NCBI GenBank assembly: GCA_913055795.1
Contig: CAJXLA010000005.1
Coordinates: 1 to 58,253, forward strand
Length of the DNA stretch: 58,253 nucleotides
Reading direction: 5' to 3'
From: an uncultured Alcanivorax sp.
GTDB lineage: Bacteria > Pseudomonadota > Gammaproteobacteria > Pseudomonadales > Alcanivoracaceae
In this document: positions 22,560 to 35,421 of the stretch, piece by piece
How positions within the stretch are numbered: the first letter of the stretch is position 1
How the letters are laid out: every line of letters begins with the position of its first letter
Program-made: the position numbers and the translations under genes
Notes under the pieces: model-generated
What the model was told of the DNA's origin: nothing
What the model saw: the letters and a program-made list of their open reading frames with translations, nothing else
Database searches by the model: none

Positions 22560-24622
22560 TGAACAACCGACCGGTCACCGACCTCAAGGGGGCCGGCCCC
22601 CGCCTGGCGGAAAAGCTCGAACGGCTGGGTGTCCACACCTGCGAGGATCTGCTCTTCCATCTGCCCCTGCGCTATCAGGACCGCACCCGGGTAACCCCCA
22701 TAGGCGGATTGCGCCCCGAACAGACAGCGGTCATCGAGGGCAAGATCATGGCCGCGGATGTGGTCTATGGCCGGCGCCGTTCCCTGCTCGTGCGCGTGGG
22801 CGATGGCACGGGCATGATATCGCTTCGGTTCTTCCACTTCAGCGCGGGTCAGAAAGCGTCGCTGGAACCGGGGCGCGCGGTACGGGCCTTTGGTGAAACC
22901 CGACCCGGTGCCTCGGGGCTCGAACTCTACCATCCGGAATATGAAAGCGCCGCCGGGGAACTGGCGCCGCTGGAGAAACGCCTTACCCCGGTCTATCCCG
23001 CCACCGAGGGCGTGTCACAGCCGCTATTGCGTCGGCTGGTGGACCAGACACGGCAAGCCATGGAGCGGGATCCGCCCCGCGATCTGATGCCGCCGTCGCT
23101 GACGGGCGAAAGCGGGCTGCCCACGCTGCAGCAGGCACTGACCACCCTGCATGCCCCGTCCCCGGACGCGGATGTGGAGGCCCTGCTGGCGGGCACTCAT
23201 CCCGCCATCCAGCGCCTGGTGATCGAGGAACTGGTGGCCCACCAGCTGGGCCTGCTGGAGAAACGGGCGGGCCAGCGCTGTTACGAAGCGCCGGTTCTGG
23301 ACGGCGCGCGTCTGATGCAGCAACTGCTGGATAACCTGCCCTTTGAACTCACCGGCGCCCAGCAGCGCGTGATCGACGAAATCCGGACGGATCTGGGCGC
23401 GGGCGAGCCCATGCTGCGCCTGGTGCAGGGGGATGTGGGCTCGGGCAAGACCCTGGTCGCCGCCGCCGCAGCGCTGATCTGCATCGAGAGCGGCTACCAG
23501 GTGGCGCTCATGGCACCCACCGAGGTGCTGGCCGAGCAGCATCTGCAGAACTTTCGGGCCTGGCTGGAGCCGCTGGGCCTGACCGTGGTCTGGCTCGCGG
23601 GCAGTCTCACGCGCAAGGCACGCCATGAAGCACTGGAAGCGATCGCCGAGGGCCGCGCGGCCCTGGTGGTCGGCACCCACGCGCTCTTTCAGGAGAGTGT
23701 GACTTTCCGGCAACTGGGCCTGACCCTGATCGACGAACAGCACCGCTTCGGCGTACACCAGCGCCTGGCCCTGCGCGACAAGGGGCGCCGGGACCAGCAG
23801 GTGGCCCATCAACTGGTCATGACGGCCACCCCGATTCCGCGCACCCTGGCGATGAGCGCCTACGGCGATCTGGACACCTCCGTGATCGACGAACTGCCGC
23901 CCGGGCGAAAGCCCATCGAGACGCTGGCGCTGCCGGACAACCGCCGGGACGAGGTGGTGGAACGGGTGCGCCGCGCCTGCCTGGACGGTGCCCGGGTGTA
24001 CTGGGTCTGTACGCTGATCGAGGAATCCGAGGCGCTGCAGGCCAGTGCCGCCGAGGACAGCGCCGCCGCCCTGGCCGAGGCGCTGCCCGAGCTGGCCGTG
24101 GAGCTGGTGCACGGGCGCATGAAGCCCGCCGACAAGGCCCGGCACATGGAGCGCTTTGCCAGCGGCGACGCGCAGGTGTTGGTGGCCACCACCGTGATCG
24201 AGGTGGGCGTGGATGTCCCCGAAGCCACGCTCATGGTCATGGAAAACGCTGAGCGCCTGGGCCTGGCCCAGCTCCACCAGCTGCGCGGCCGGGTGGGGCG
24301 GGGCGCCGAGCGCAGCTACTGTGTGCTGCTCTATCAGGGCCCGCTATCCGAAACCGCCCGCCGGCGCCTGCAGGTGATGCGCGAAACCAGTGACGGCTTC
24401 CGAATCGCCGAGGAAGATTTGCGCCTGCGCGGCCCCGGCGAATGGCTGGGCACCCGTCAGGCCGGGGATCTGGCCTTTCGCATCGTGGACCTGCTGCGCG
24501 ACGAGCACTGGCTGGAGCCGGCCAGATCCATGGCCGAGCGGTTGCGCCGGGACCACCCCGAGGCTGTGCCCGAACTCCTGCGCCGCTGGGTACGCGGCGG
24601 CGAGGCCTATGCGGAGGTCTGA
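22559..24622 (+). CDS. recG: ATP-dependent DNA helicase RecG
   Basis: Remodels stalled replication forks and branch-migrates recombination junctions. The 687-aa protein has an N-terminal wedge/OB domain (about 1-150), a Walker A motif GDVGSGKT (about 290), a DEQH box in LTLIDEQHRFGVHQR, MTATPIPRT, and the C-terminal TRG-type ends QLHQLRGRVGRG and DLRLRGPGEWLGTRQ. Length and motifs are complete. Translation is probably coupled to oxyR by a one-base overlap of stop and start. Confidence 0.97.
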   Translation: MNNRPVTDLKGAGPRLAEKLERLGVHTCEDLLFHLPLRYQDRTRVTPIGGLRPEQTAVIEGKIMAADVVYGRRRSLLVRVGDGTGMISLRFFHFSAGQKASLEPGRAVRAFGETRPGASGLELYHPEYESAAGELAPLEKRLTPVYPATEGVSQPLLRRLVDQTRQAMERDPPRDLMPPSLTGESGLPTLQQALTTLHAPSPDADVEALLAGTHPAIQRLVIEELVAHQLGLLEKRAGQRCYEAPVLDGARLMQQLLDNLPFELTGAQQRVIDEIRTDLGAGEPMLRLVQGDVGSGKTLVAAAAALICIESGYQVALMAPTEVLAEQHLQNFRAWLEPLGLTVVWLAGSLTRKARHEALEAIAEGRAALVVGTHALFQESVTFRQLGLTLIDEQHRFGVHQRLALRDKGRRDQQVAHQLVMTATPIPRTLAMSAYGDLDTSVIDELPPGRKPIETLALPDNRRDEVVERVRRACLDGARVYWVCTLIEESEALQASAAEDSAAALAEALPELAVELVHGRMKPADKARHMERFASGDAQVLVATTVIEVGVDVPEATLMVMENAERLGLAQLHQLRGRVGRGAERSYCVLLYQGPLSETARRRLQVMRETSDGFRIAEEDLRLRGPGEWLGTRQAGDLAFRIVDLLRDEHWLEPARSMAERLRRDHPEAVPELLRRWVRGGEAYAEV

Positions 24623-24643
24623 ACCTGTTTTTCAGCGACGGAG

Positions 24644-24828
24644 CTATTCCGTGCGCACATCGATCCGGTTTCCGTTGCCCGAGCCGGATTCATCGTCGTC
24701 CGGATCGCGCCGCATGCCGCAGGCAACACATTCCATCCAGACCCTATCGCCCTCGATGCAGCGCTGGATCTTGTCCACGGCGCCACACTCGGGACAGGCC
24801 GCGCCCGCGATGAAACGCCGCTGCACCG

Positions 24829-24832
<4 letters not shown>
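24644..24832 (-). CDS. YheV family zinc-ribbon protein
   Basis: A 62-aa protein beginning [20 protein letters not shown] with a second cysteine pair in [10 protein letters not shown], so a four-Cys zinc ribbon, and an acidic/Gly tail. It matches the small YheV-type proteins of gammaproteobacteria, whose function is unknown. The ATG overlaps the aroE stop (ATGA). It is the last gene of the lysM-to-aroE strand and ends 21 bp from the convergent recG stop; no hairpin terminator is visible there. Confidence 0.88.
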
Positions 24833-27123
<2,291 letters not shown>

Positions 27124-27241
27124 CGAGATCCTGCGCTTCCATCGGCTGGCATGAAAATTCGGGACTTCATGGTGCATGTCAAAAGAGCACACATTATCAT
27201 CAGAGCTCTTGCGGGGCACGCCGGGACTCATCCCCGAATGG

Positions 27242-28318
27242 CTACAGTCGCTGATAGCCGCCCGGCAGACGCTCGATTTGACCCTGAAATTCCAGTTCCG
27301 CCAGCCGTTGCCCCAGCGTGGACGGATCCAGTCCGGTGCGCTCGTGCAGCTGATCCAGATTGTTCACGCCGGCGGTAAAGGCGCCCAGGACAGGATCTTC
27401 GTCTTCCCGTGCCGGTCCTTCAGACTCGGGCGGGTCGGCCGCTTCGGCCACCGTGCGCATGGGCTGCAGCGCCTCGCGCACATCCGCGACGGACTCCATC
27501 CAGCGTGCGCCGTCGCGCAACAGGCCGTGGCAGCCCCGGCTCTGGGGATTCCGGAGGGAACCCGGCACCGCCAGGACTTCGCGGCCCTGTTCCACCGCCA
27601 GCCGCGCGGTAATCAGCGAACCACTGCGGGGCGCGGCCTCGACCACAAGAGTCGCCAGCGACAAACCACTGATAATGCGATTGCGGCGGGGAAAGTGGTG
27701 GGCCCGGGGCGGCGCGCCGGGCGGGAACTCGGTGACCAGGGTGCCGCTTTCCGCGATCCGCTCGGCCAGGGGCTTGTGACGCGCGGGATAGATCCGGTCC
27801 GGTCCCGAACCCAGTACCGCCACCGTGGTGCCGGTTTCCAGGGCGCCTTCATGAGCCCGGCCGTCCACGCCCAGCGCCAGGCCGCTGGTCACCACGAACC
27901 CCGCTTGGGCCAGGCCCCGGGCGAACGCATGGGCATTGACTCGCCCATCCGCGGAGGGATTGCGGGTGCCCACCAGGGCCACCTGGGGTCGGTGCAATAC
28001 GGCCGGGTCGCCACGCACGAAAAGCACCGGTGGCGGTTCGGGAATCTGCATCAACAGGGGCGGGTAGTCCGGCTCGCCCAGTGCCACGACGCGCCAGTCC
28101 GGGTGCTGTTCCAGCCAGTGCTCGTCCGTGCGGTCACGGCTGTCTTCAAGCAGATCGCGGATCCGTCTGCAAGACCAGCCGGCGACTTCACAGGTGACGG
28201 GATCGGTCAGTGCCTCGGACCGGATACTGCCGGCGGCCGCGACCAACCGTGCGACCGAAGGCTGTTTCCATGCGGCCCGGGCCAGACACAGAGACTGGGC
28301 GTGCGCGTGTTCATCCAT
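27242..28318 (-). CDS. dprA: DNA-processing protein DprA
   Basis: Loads RecA on incoming single-stranded DNA in natural transformation and is present in many non-competent bacteria too. The 358-aa protein has an N-terminal helical part and a Rossmann-like core (VALVGTRNPSADGRVNAHAF, VTSGLALGVDGRAHEGAL, VAVLGSGPDRIYPARH). Its C-terminal winged helix (about 300-358) contains NLDQLHERTGLDPSTLGQRL. It sits between lysM and tsaC, as in Pseudomonas. Confidence 0.95.
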   Translation of the reverse strand: MDEHAHAQSLCLARAAWKQPSVARLVAAAGSIRSEALTDPVTCEVAGWSCRRIRDLLEDSRDRTDEHWLEQHPDWRVVALGEPDYPPLLMQIPEPPPVLFVRGDPAVLHRPQVALVGTRNPSADGRVNAHAFARGLAQAGFVVTSGLALGVDGRAHEGALETGTTVAVLGSGPDRIYPARHKPLAERIAESGTLVTEFPPGAPPRAHHFPRRNRIISGLSLATLVVEAAPRSGSLITARLAVEQGREVLAVPGSLRNPQSRGCHGLLRDGARWMESVADVREALQPMRTVAEAADPPESEGPAREDEDPVLGAFTAGVNNLDQLHERTGLDPSTLGQRLAELEFQGQIERLPGGYQRL

Positions 28319-28374
28319 GATTGGCTTCCCTGTCCGTCGCCGGGCAACGGCGACGGCCCCTTATCCCTCAAGCG

Positions 28375-29463
28375 TCAGGGCCTGTTGCCCGGGTTGGTGA
28401 CCACGTCCTTCTTCTTCAGGGGGCGTCTGGATTCCACCACCAGCCCGTAGCTGACCTTGTCGAAAACCCGAAAGAGCAGCAGGCTGCCGGCTTTCACCGA
28501 AGGCAGCGACACCAACTGGCTCGAAACCTCGTCTTCCACCACGCGCTGCGCCTGATACACCGCCAGCATGTTGCCCGGTTTCAGACCATCGCGGCGGCCA
28601 CGATCAATTACCACGACGTCATTCTTGGCCACGGAATTCAGCCGCCCGAAAAAGCGGATAATACTACCGGTCACTTCTTCATCCGGCCCCGAGGGATGGA
28701 AGACGGAGCGCACCTCCTCGCGCTTGCGGGACATGAAGAGCCGGTCATTGTCACGGATCTCCTCGGTGGACGAATGCACGTTGAGCGTGGCGACATCCCC
28801 GTCCACATTGGTAACCCGGGCCTGGGCCACCTGCCGGGCTTCGTAGCCCAGGATCTCGCGAGTCTCCGGATCCACATATTCCTCACCCACGCGGTAGATG
28901 CCGTAGTCGGCGGGACGCTCATTCCAGCGCTTCTGTCGATCGCGCGCATAGATGGTGTCGCGCTGGCCATAGGCGACCCGGCCGTCCTGGCCCCCCACCA
29001 CATTGGGCGCGCTGGCGATTTCCTGGCGAGTAACCACCTGGCCGCTTTGCAGGAAGGGCTGAATTTCCTTGAGCGACACCGAGGCGATGGCGGTGTCCTG
29101 CGGCACTTCCCGCATTTTGGGGGAAAGCTTGACGGTATCGCCTTCCCCGGTGGCTTCGGGCTGGCGGCTGTCTTCACCGCGCTCCATGACAAGTTTGGGT
29201 TCACCGTTGTCGCCCCGTTCGACGTGGATGACGTCGCCGGGATAAATCAGGTGCGGGTTATCAATCTCTTCATTGACGTGCCAGATCTCGGGCCAGCGCC
29301 AGGGACTGTTCAGAAAGGTGGTGGCGATATCCCAGAGGGTGTCGCCTTCCTTGACGTAATAAACGTCCGGATGGTCTTCTTTCAGCGCCACCTGGGCCGA
29401 GGCCGCCCCGAAAGCCAGCAGCAGAACGCCGGCGGTCAGGGCGCGCAGGAGCGAATTCTTCAT
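28375..29463 (-). CDS. Exported LysM-domain protein
   Basis: A 362-aa protein with a signal peptide (about 1-23, AASA|Q) and one LysM unit (about 34-85: VKEGDTLWDIATTF and LIYPGDVIHV), which should bind peptidoglycan in the periplasm. The rest (about 120-362) has short repeats typical of the LysM protein found beside dprA in Pseudomonas-like genomes. No catalytic motif is seen. It heads the minus-strand run lysM-dprA-tsaC-hemF-aroE-yheV. A possible promoter (TTGCTA, 18 bp, TAATAT on the minus strand) lies upstream. Confidence 0.9.
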   Translation of the reverse strand: MKNSLLRALTAGVLLLAFGAASAQVALKEDHPDVYYVKEGDTLWDIATTFLNSPWRWPEIWHVNEEIDNPHLIYPGDVIHVERGDNGEPKLVMERGEDSRQPEATGEGDTVKLSPKMREVPQDTAIASVSLKEIQPFLQSGQVVTRQEIASAPNVVGGQDGRVAYGQRDTIYARDRQKRWNERPADYGIYRVGEEYVDPETREILGYEARQVAQARVTNVDGDVATLNVHSSTEEIRDNDRLFMSRKREEVRSVFHPSGPDEEVTGSIIRFFGRLNSVAKNDVVVIDRGRRDGLKPGNMLAVYQAQRVVEDEVSSQLVSLPSVKAGSLLLFRVFDKVSYGLVVESRRPLKKKDVVTNPGNRP

Positions 29464-29648
29464 GTCCCGATTCCTTTTATCGTTATCGGCGCGCGCGGGC
29501 TCCGGGCCCGACTCAAGACGCGGGTTTGGATCGATATTAGCAACGTGATCATCAGGTTAGCAACCGAATTTCGAGTGCTACTGTAAGTTACGGATGCACC
29601 TGGCCCCACGGGCCCACCGATCGGCCCGCCCCCTGGCGCCGCTGCCCG
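29464..29648. other. Divergent control region between lysM and def
   Basis: No gene is seen here. Two direct copies of TTAGCAAC lie near 29540 and 29560. On the minus strand they fall in the candidate lysM promoter, so they might bind a shared regulator. The rest is GC-rich and unremarkable. Confidence 0.4.
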
Positions 29649-29677
29649 TTGACGCGGCGCCCGTACGGCGCAAAAAT
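29649..29677 (+). promoter_or_regulatory. Candidate promoter of def-fmt-rsmB-trkAH
   Basis: TTGACG (29649-29654) and AAAAAT (29672-29677) are separated by 17 bp, about 60 bp before the def start. The -35 box is 5/6 and the -10 box 4/6 to consensus. Confidence 0.5.
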
Positions 29678-29739
29678 AGCTCTCCGCGATTCGCGCCGGT
29701 TGCCGTCATGCCGGCCCACCCACAGGAGCACCTCCGGCC

Positions 29740-30246
29740 ATGGCTGTACTGGACATTCTCGAATTCCCGGATCCGCGCCTGCGCACCGTGGCCAGGCCCG
29801 TCGAGCAGGTGGACGACGAACTGCGCACCCTGATCGACAACATGTTCGAGACCATGTACCAGGCGCCGGGCATCGGGCTGGCCGCCACCCAGGTCAATGT
29901 ACACAAAAGGGTTCTGGTTATCGATGTCTCCGAAGAGCGTAACGAACCCCGGGTATTTATCAACCCGGAGGTGACCCCGCTGACGGACGAAACCGGTGAG
30001 CTGGAAGAGGGCTGTCTGTCCGTGCCCGGCTTCAACGAGTCGGTCGAGCGCCCGGAGCGCGTCCATGTCCGCGCGCTGGACTACCACGGTGAGCCTTTCG
30101 AGAGGGAAGTGGAGGGCCTGCTGGCGGTCTGTCTGCAGCACGAGCTGGATCATCTCGACGGCCGTCTCTTTGTAGACCACATTTCCCGGCTGAAGCGCCA
30201 GCGCATTCGCAAGAAGCTGGAGAAGCAGCACAAACAGCACGCCTGA
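29740..30246 (+). CDS. def: Peptide deformylase
   Basis: Removes the formyl group from nascent protein N-termini. The 168-aa metalloenzyme shows the three motifs [17 protein letters not shown] (metal Cys) and QHELDHLDG (HExxH). A GGAG-containing leader precedes the ATG. fmt follows, pairing formylation and deformylation in one transcript. Confidence 0.98.
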   Translation: MAVLDILEFPDPRLRTVARPVEQVDDELRTLIDNMFETMYQAPGIGLAATQVNVHKRVLVIDVSEERNEPRVFINPEVTPLTDETGELEEGCLSVPGFNESVERPERVHVRALDYHGEPFEREVEGLLAVCLQHELDHLDGRLFVDHISRLKRQRIRKKLEKQHKQHA

Positions 30247-30264
30247 CAGCCCCTCGAGGTGCCC

Positions 30265-31209
30265 TTGCCCGCTCTGCGCATTGTCTTCGCCGGCACACCG
30301 GAATTCGCCACCCCGGCGTTGCGGGCGCTGCTGGACAGTGAACACGAAGTCATTGCCGTGCTCACCCAGCCGGACCGGCCCGCCGGACGCAACCGCCGGC
30401 TCCAGGCCAGCCCGGTCAAGCAGCTCGCCGTCGAGGCCGGTGTGGCGGTGCACCAGCCGGACGGCCTGAAGGACGCGCCAGTACAGCAAGACCTGCATGC
30501 ACTCGCGCCGGACCTGATGGTAGTGGTCGCCTATGGCCAACTGCTGCCCCGCGCCGTGCTGGAGATCCCCGTGCACGGCTGCATCAATATCCACGCCTCC
30601 CTGCTGCCGCGCTGGCGCGGCGCCGCCCCCATCATGCGCGCGCTGCTCGCCGGCGACCGCGTTACGGGCGTAACCATCATGCGCATGGAACCAGGTCTGG
30701 ACACCGGCCCCGTCCTGCTGCAGCGCGAAACCCCGATTGCGGACGACGACACGGGCGGCAGCCTCCATGACCGCCTGGCCGAACTGGGCGCCGGCGCCCT
30801 GACCGAAACCCTGTCCGATCTGACGGCTTATCTGGAAGCCATGCAACACCAGCCGGACGAAGGCGCAACCCACGCGGCCAAGGTAACCAAGGACGAGGCC
30901 CGGCTGGACTGGCACGAGTCCGCGCTTGTGCTGGCGCGCCAGGTCCGGGCGTTCAACCCCTGGCCCGTGGCCTGGATGGACGTGAACGGCCAGGCGGTGC
31001 GGGTCTGGGCGGCCCAGCCGGAAGCGGGCGGCGGCACGCCGGGACTGATTCTGGAGGTGGCCAACTCCGGCCTGCGCGTGGCCACGGGCGAGGGCGTGCT
31101 CTGTATCACGCGGATCCAGTTGCCGGGGAAGGCGGTGATGGATATCGCGTCGATGCGCAACGGACGCCCGGATCTGTTGCTGACCGGCGAGCGGCTCGAT
31201 CATGGCTGA
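30265..31209 (+). CDS. fmt: Methionyl-tRNA formyltransferase
   Basis: Formylates initiator Met-tRNA using 10-formyl-THF. The 314-aa protein has RIVFAGTPEFATPAL, LTQPDRPAGR, the catalytic HGCINIHASLLPRWRGAAPI segment and GVTIMRMEPGLDTGPVL. The start is probably the TTG at 30265 (MPALRIVFAG), five bases after GAGG. A GTG at 30259 overlaps that ribosome site and is less likely. The gene overlaps rsmB by eight bases. Confidence 0.96.
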   Translation: MPALRIVFAGTPEFATPALRALLDSEHEVIAVLTQPDRPAGRNRRLQASPVKQLAVEAGVAVHQPDGLKDAPVQQDLHALAPDLMVVVAYGQLLPRAVLEIPVHGCINIHASLLPRWRGAAPIMRALLAGDRVTGVTIMRMEPGLDTGPVLLQRETPIADDDTGGSLHDRLAELGAGALTETLSDLTAYLEAMQHQPDEGATHAAKVTKDEARLDWHESALVLARQVRAFNPWPVAWMDVNGQAVRVWAAQPEAGGGTPGLILEVANSGLRVATGEGVLCITRIQLPGKAVMDIASMRNGRPDLLLTGERLDHG

Positions 31210-32524
31210 TGCCGCGCGGCGGCGGGCGGTGCGCGTGCTCACAGCCGTACTGCGGGCGCGCGGTGGCGGGGAGAGTCTGCGGGCCGTACTCGCCCGGGAA
31301 CGACCGGGTTTGTCGCCTGCGGACCAGGGCCTGATGGCTGATCTCGCCTTTGGCGTTTGCCGTCATTATCGGCTGCTCGAAGACTGGCTGCACGCGCACA
31401 TGAAAAAACCGCTCAAGGCCGGTGCACGGCCGGTGGAAGTTGCGCTCCTGGCCGGACTCTACGAAGTCTGGTTCACGGACCGCGCCCACCATGCCGTGCT
31501 CAATGCCTGGCCCGATGTCTGCCGCGCGCTCAAGGCACCCTGGGCCACCGGACTCTGCAATGCCCTGTTGCGCAAGGCCAGCGGCCAGGACCCGCGTACC
31601 TATAGCGCGGAACTGGCGCCGGAGATCCGCCACTCGGTGCCGGACTGGCTCTGGCAGGCACTACGCCACGACTGGCCGGAACAGGCGGAAGAACTGCTCG
31701 CACGCAGCAACGATGCTCCGCCGCTGGCGGTGCGCGTGAACCGCCGGCGCTCCAGCCGCGACGCCGTGGCGGCCCGGCTCCAGGCGGCCCATTGGGACGC
31801 CCGGGCGGGGGAGCTGAGCCCGGATTGTCTCTATATCGAACCGGCACGGCCCGTGGACCAGCTACCCGGTTTTGCCGAGGGTCTCTTCAGTGTCCAGGAC
31901 GAGGCGGCCCAGCTGCCCGTTACCCTCATGGACGCCCCCGTCGATGGCCGCATCCTGGACGCCTGCGCCGCGCCCGGCGGCAAGACAGCGCAACTGGCGG
32001 AACATTTTCCGGAGGCGCGGATCACGGCCCTGGAAGCGGACGGCGATCGGCTGCCGCGTGTACAGGACAACCTGGACCGCCTGGCGCTGGCCGCCGAACT
32101 CCTTCACGGCGATGCCACCCGGCCCGACGCCTGGTGGGATGGCGAAGCCTTCGACGCAGTGCTGGTGGACGCCCCTTGTTCCGCCAGCGGCATTCTGCGG
32201 CGTCAGCCGGATAGCAAGTGGCACCGCCTGGCCGGTGATCTGGACGAGCTGGTGCGTTTACAAGGTGAAATCCTGGTTGCATTATGGCCGCTCGTGAAGC
32301 ACGGCGGCATGCTGGTCTATGCCACCTGTTCCCTGCTGAAATCCGAAAACGAGGAACAGGTTCAGCGCTTTCTCGCCGGTCACGCCGACGCGCGCGACGA
32401 CACACCGGAACGGGCCGAAGCGCTGCCAAGCCGGGCGGGCTGTCAGCTACCGCCCGCGAAGGGGGCCCAGGACGGGTTCTTCTTCGCGCGCCTGTGCAAA
32501 TCCGGGAAGGGTTTCGGTCCATGA
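31202..32524 (+). CDS. rsmB: 16S rRNA (cytosine-967 C5)-methyltransferase RsmB
   Basis: Methylates C967 of 16S rRNA. The 440-aa protein has an N-terminal NusB-like helical domain (about 1-140) and a C-terminal SAM-dependent domain. That domain contains [31 protein letters not shown] and the nucleophile motif [16 protein letters not shown]. It sits between fmt and trkA in the usual order. Its stop overlaps the trkA start (ATGA). Confidence 0.96.
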   Translation: MADAARRRAVRVLTAVLRARGGGESLRAVLARERPGLSPADQGLMADLAFGVCRHYRLLEDWLHAHMKKPLKAGARPVEVALLAGLYEVWFTDRAHHAVLNAWPDVCRALKAPWATGLCNALLRKASGQDPRTYSAELAPEIRHSVPDWLWQALRHDWPEQAEELLARSNDAPPLAVRVNRRRSSRDAVAARLQAAHWDARAGELSPDCLYIEPARPVDQLPGFAEGLFSVQDEAAQLPVTLMDAPVDGRILDACAAPGGKTAQLAEHFPEARITALEADGDRLPRVQDNLDRLALAAELLHGDATRPDAWWDGEAFDAVLVDAPCSASGILRRQPDSKWHRLAGDLDELVRLQGEILVALWPLVKHGGMLVYATCSLLKSENEEQVQRFLAGHADARDDTPERAEALPSRAGCQLPPAKGAQDGFFFARLCKSGKGFGP

Positions 32525-33900
32525 AAATCATCATCCTCGGTGCGGGGCAGGTGGGCGGCACCCTCGCGGAAAACCTTTCCGGCGAGCGCAACGACATCAC
32601 GGTGGTGGACCGGGATAGCGCACCGCTGGCCGATCTCGCGGACCGTCTGGATATCAGTACCGTTCAGGGCCACGGCTCGTTTCCGGCCGTATTGAATCAG
32701 GCGGGGGCCGAGGACGCGGACATGCTGATCGCGGCGACCAGCAGCGACGAAGTGAACATGGTCGGCTGCCAGGTGGCCTACAGCCTCTACCGCACGCCTA
32801 CCAAGATCGCGCGCATCCGCGGCACCAATTACACCGGCAAGCACCGCGAACAGCTGTTCCGCAACGAGGCCATTCCCATTGATGTCATCATCAATCCGGA
32901 GCAGCTGGTCACCGACTATATCCGCCGCCTGATCGAACACCCGGGCGCGCTCCAGGTGGTGGATTTCGCCGGCGGGCTGGCCCAGCTGGTGGGCGTGCGC
33001 GCCTTCTATGGCGGCCCGCTGGTGGGCAACGAACTGCGCGAGCTGCGCAAGCACATGCCCAATGTGGATACGCGCGTGGCCGCCATTTTTCGCCGCAACC
33101 GGCCCATCCTGCCGGAAGGCAATACCATCATCGAGGCGGACGACGAAGTCTTTTTCATTGCCGCGCGCAACGATATCCGGGCGGTGATGAGCGAGCTGCG
33201 CCGGCTGGAGCACAGCTACCGGCGCATCGTGATCGCCGGCGGCGGCAACATCGGCTACCGGCTGGCACGCAAACTGGAAGCGCGCTATAACATCAAGGTC
33301 ATTGAGCGCGCGCCTGAGCGCAGTGATTACCTCGCCGAGCAGCTGCAGCGTTCGGTGGTACTGGAAGGACTGGCCACGGACCGGGAACAGTTGCTCAAGG
33401 CCAATATCGAGAACACCGATGTGTTCTGCGCGCTCACCAACGACGACGAGGCCAACATCATGTCCTCGCTGCTCGCCAAGCGCCTGGGCGCACGCAAGGT
33501 CATGACGCTGATCAACAACCCGGCCTATGTGGATCTGGTGCAGGGGCAGGACATCGATATCGCCATTTCCCCCCAGCAGACCACCATCGGCAGCCTGCTC
33601 ACCCATGTGCGCCGCGGCGACGTGGTCAATGTGCATTCGCTGCGCCGGGGCGCCGCCGAGGCCATCGAGGCGGTGGCCCACGGCGACTCCCGCAGCTCGA
33701 AAGTGGTGGGCCGACGCATCGAGGATATTGACCTGCCCGAGGGCACCACCATTGGCGCCATTGTGCGTGAGCGCAAGGTCATCATTGCCCATGATGATGT
33801 GGTCATCGAACCGGACGATCACGTCATCCTCTTCCTCATGGACAAGCGCCGCATCCGTGATGTGGAAAAGCTTTTCCAGGTGGGCTTCACCTTCTTCTGA
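32521..33900 (+). CDS. trkA: Trk system potassium uptake regulatory protein TrkA
   Basis: The cytoplasmic NAD-binding regulator of the Trk K+ channel. The 459-aa protein has two RCK halves, each with a Rossmann loop ([15 protein letters not shown] near the start; [16 protein letters not shown] at about 237), and each followed by a TrkA_C domain. The start at 32521 is set by family similarity and overlaps the rsmB stop. trkH follows 8 bp downstream. Confidence 0.97.
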   Translation: MKIIILGAGQVGGTLAENLSGERNDITVVDRDSAPLADLADRLDISTVQGHGSFPAVLNQAGAEDADMLIAATSSDEVNMVGCQVAYSLYRTPTKIARIRGTNYTGKHREQLFRNEAIPIDVIINPEQLVTDYIRRLIEHPGALQVVDFAGGLAQLVGVRAFYGGPLVGNELRELRKHMPNVDTRVAAIFRRNRPILPEGNTIIEADDEVFFIAARNDIRAVMSELRRLEHSYRRIVIAGGGNIGYRLARKLEARYNIKVIERAPERSDYLAEQLQRSVVLEGLATDREQLLKANIENTDVFCALTNDDEANIMSSLLAKRLGARKVMTLINNPAYVDLVQGQDIDIAISPQQTTIGSLLTHVRRGDVVNVHSLRRGAAEAIEAVAHGDSRSSKVVGRRIEDIDLPEGTTIGAIVRERKVIIAHDDVVIEPDDHVILFLMDKRRIRDVEKLFQVGFTFF

Positions 33901-33908
33901 GGTCCGGC

Positions 33909-35360
33909 ATGCATATTGCGCTGATCGCCAGGATTCTCGGACTGCTGCTGATGGTGTTCAGCTTCACCATGATCCCGCCCGTGGTGGTGGCCTGGATCTA
34001 TCAGGACTCCGGCGAAACCGCCTTTCTGATCGCGTTCGGCGTGCTCTTTGCGCTCGGCCTGGCGCTCTGGCTGCCGTTCATGCGCAGCCAGGCGGAGCTC
34101 CAGACCCGCGACGGCTTTCTGGTGGTGACCCTGTTCTGGGCCGTGCTGGGGCTTGCCGGGTCGGTGCCGCTCATGCTCAATGACGCCCTGTCGCTGTCGT
34201 TCACCGATGCCGCCTTCGAAGCCATTTCCGGGCTGACCACCACGGGCGCGACCATTCTGACCGGCCTGGACGAGCTGCCCCGATCCCTGCTGTTCTACCG
34301 CCAGCTGCTGCAGTGGCTGGGCGGCATGGGGGTGATCGTGCTGGCCATCGCCATTCTGCCCATGCTGGGCGTGGGCGGCATGCAGCTCTACCGCGCCGAG
34401 ATTCCCGGCCCCATGAAAGAGGCCAAGCTCACCCCGCGCATCGCTGAAACCGGCAAAGCATTGTGGTATATCTATGTCGCGCTGACTGTTGTTTGCGGCC
34501 TGGCGTACTGGTTCGCGGGCATGGATGCCTTCAATGCCATCTGCTACGCCTTTACCACCATCGGAACCGGGGGCTTCGCTCCCCATGACGCCAGCCTGGG
34601 CCATTTCGACAACGCGGCCATGGACTGGATCGGGACCACCTTCATCTTTCTCGCCTCGCTGAATTTCGCCCTGCATTTCACCGCCTGGCGGGCACGCTCG
34701 CTGGCCGCCTATTTCCTGGATCCGGAATTCCGGTTCTTCCTGGGCATGATCGTGCTCTATGTCTTTATCGCCGCGACCGTGCTGCACTGGTTCGACACCG
34801 AGGGCTCGGGCATCAACGCGTTGCGCCACGCCGCCTTCCAGGTGATGTCCTTTTCCACCGGTACCGGGCTGACCAGTACGGACGCCGCGGCCTGGCCCAC
34901 CTTCCTGCCCTTCATGCTGGTCATGGCCAGCTTCGTGGGCGGCTGTGCCGGCTCCACCGCCGGGGGCATGAAAGTGGTGCGCGGCGCGCTCATGTTTCAC
35001 CAGGGCCAGCGCGAGCTGCGCCGGTTGATCTATCCCACGGGCGTGTTCGCGCTACGCTTTGGCGCCCGGCCCGTGGATGAACGCGTACTCCAGGCGGTGG
35101 CGGGTTTCGTGGGCGTCTATACCCTGATCTCGGTCGCGTCGATGTTGGTGCTCACGGCCACGGGTCTGGACATGGGCACGGCCACCTCGGCGGTGGCCGC
35201 CTCGCTGAACAATCTGGGCGTGGGCATCGAGGGCGTGGCCGACGGCTTCCGCCACCTGCACCCGCTCGCCAAGTGGCTGATGTGTCTGCTGATGTTGCTC
35301 GGCCGGCTGGAAGTCTTTACCTTACTGGTGCTTTTCACGCCCATGTTCTGGCGGCAATAA
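33909..35360 (+). CDS. trkH: Trk system potassium uptake channel protein TrkH/TrkG
   Basis: The membrane channel of the Trk K+ uptake system. The 483-aa protein is mostly hydrophobic with repeated membrane-pore-membrane units. Filter-like segments are visible: [31 protein letters not shown] and NNLGVGIEG. Directly after trkA, so the two partners are co-expressed. It ends FTPMFWRQ, typical of the family. Confidence 0.97.
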   Translation: MHIALIARILGLLLMVFSFTMIPPVVVAWIYQDSGETAFLIAFGVLFALGLALWLPFMRSQAELQTRDGFLVVTLFWAVLGLAGSVPLMLNDALSLSFTDAAFEAISGLTTTGATILTGLDELPRSLLFYRQLLQWLGGMGVIVLAIAILPMLGVGGMQLYRAEIPGPMKEAKLTPRIAETGKALWYIYVALTVVCGLAYWFAGMDAFNAICYAFTTIGTGGFAPHDASLGHFDNAAMDWIGTTFIFLASLNFALHFTAWRARSLAAYFLDPEFRFFLGMIVLYVFIAATVLHWFDTEGSGINALRHAAFQVMSFSTGTGLTSTDAAAWPTFLPFMLVMASFVGGCAGSTAGGMKVVRGALMFHQGQRELRRLIYPTGVFALRFGARPVDERVLQAVAGFVGVYTLISVASMLVLTATGLDMGTATSAVAASLNNLGVGIEGVADGFRHLHPLAKWLMCLLMLLGRLEVFTLLVLFTPMFWRQ

Positions 35361-35421
35361 TCCGTGCTCGCGCAAACCTGTTGAACGCGGGCAACGAGGA
35401 CCATCAACCCGGGGGAGTCAC

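Noticed and set aside
32284-32520. An N-terminal extension of TrkA by 79 residues
   Set aside because: It lies wholly inside rsmB in another frame; the family start [13 protein letters not shown] at 32521 overlaps the rsmB stop as expected for coupling.
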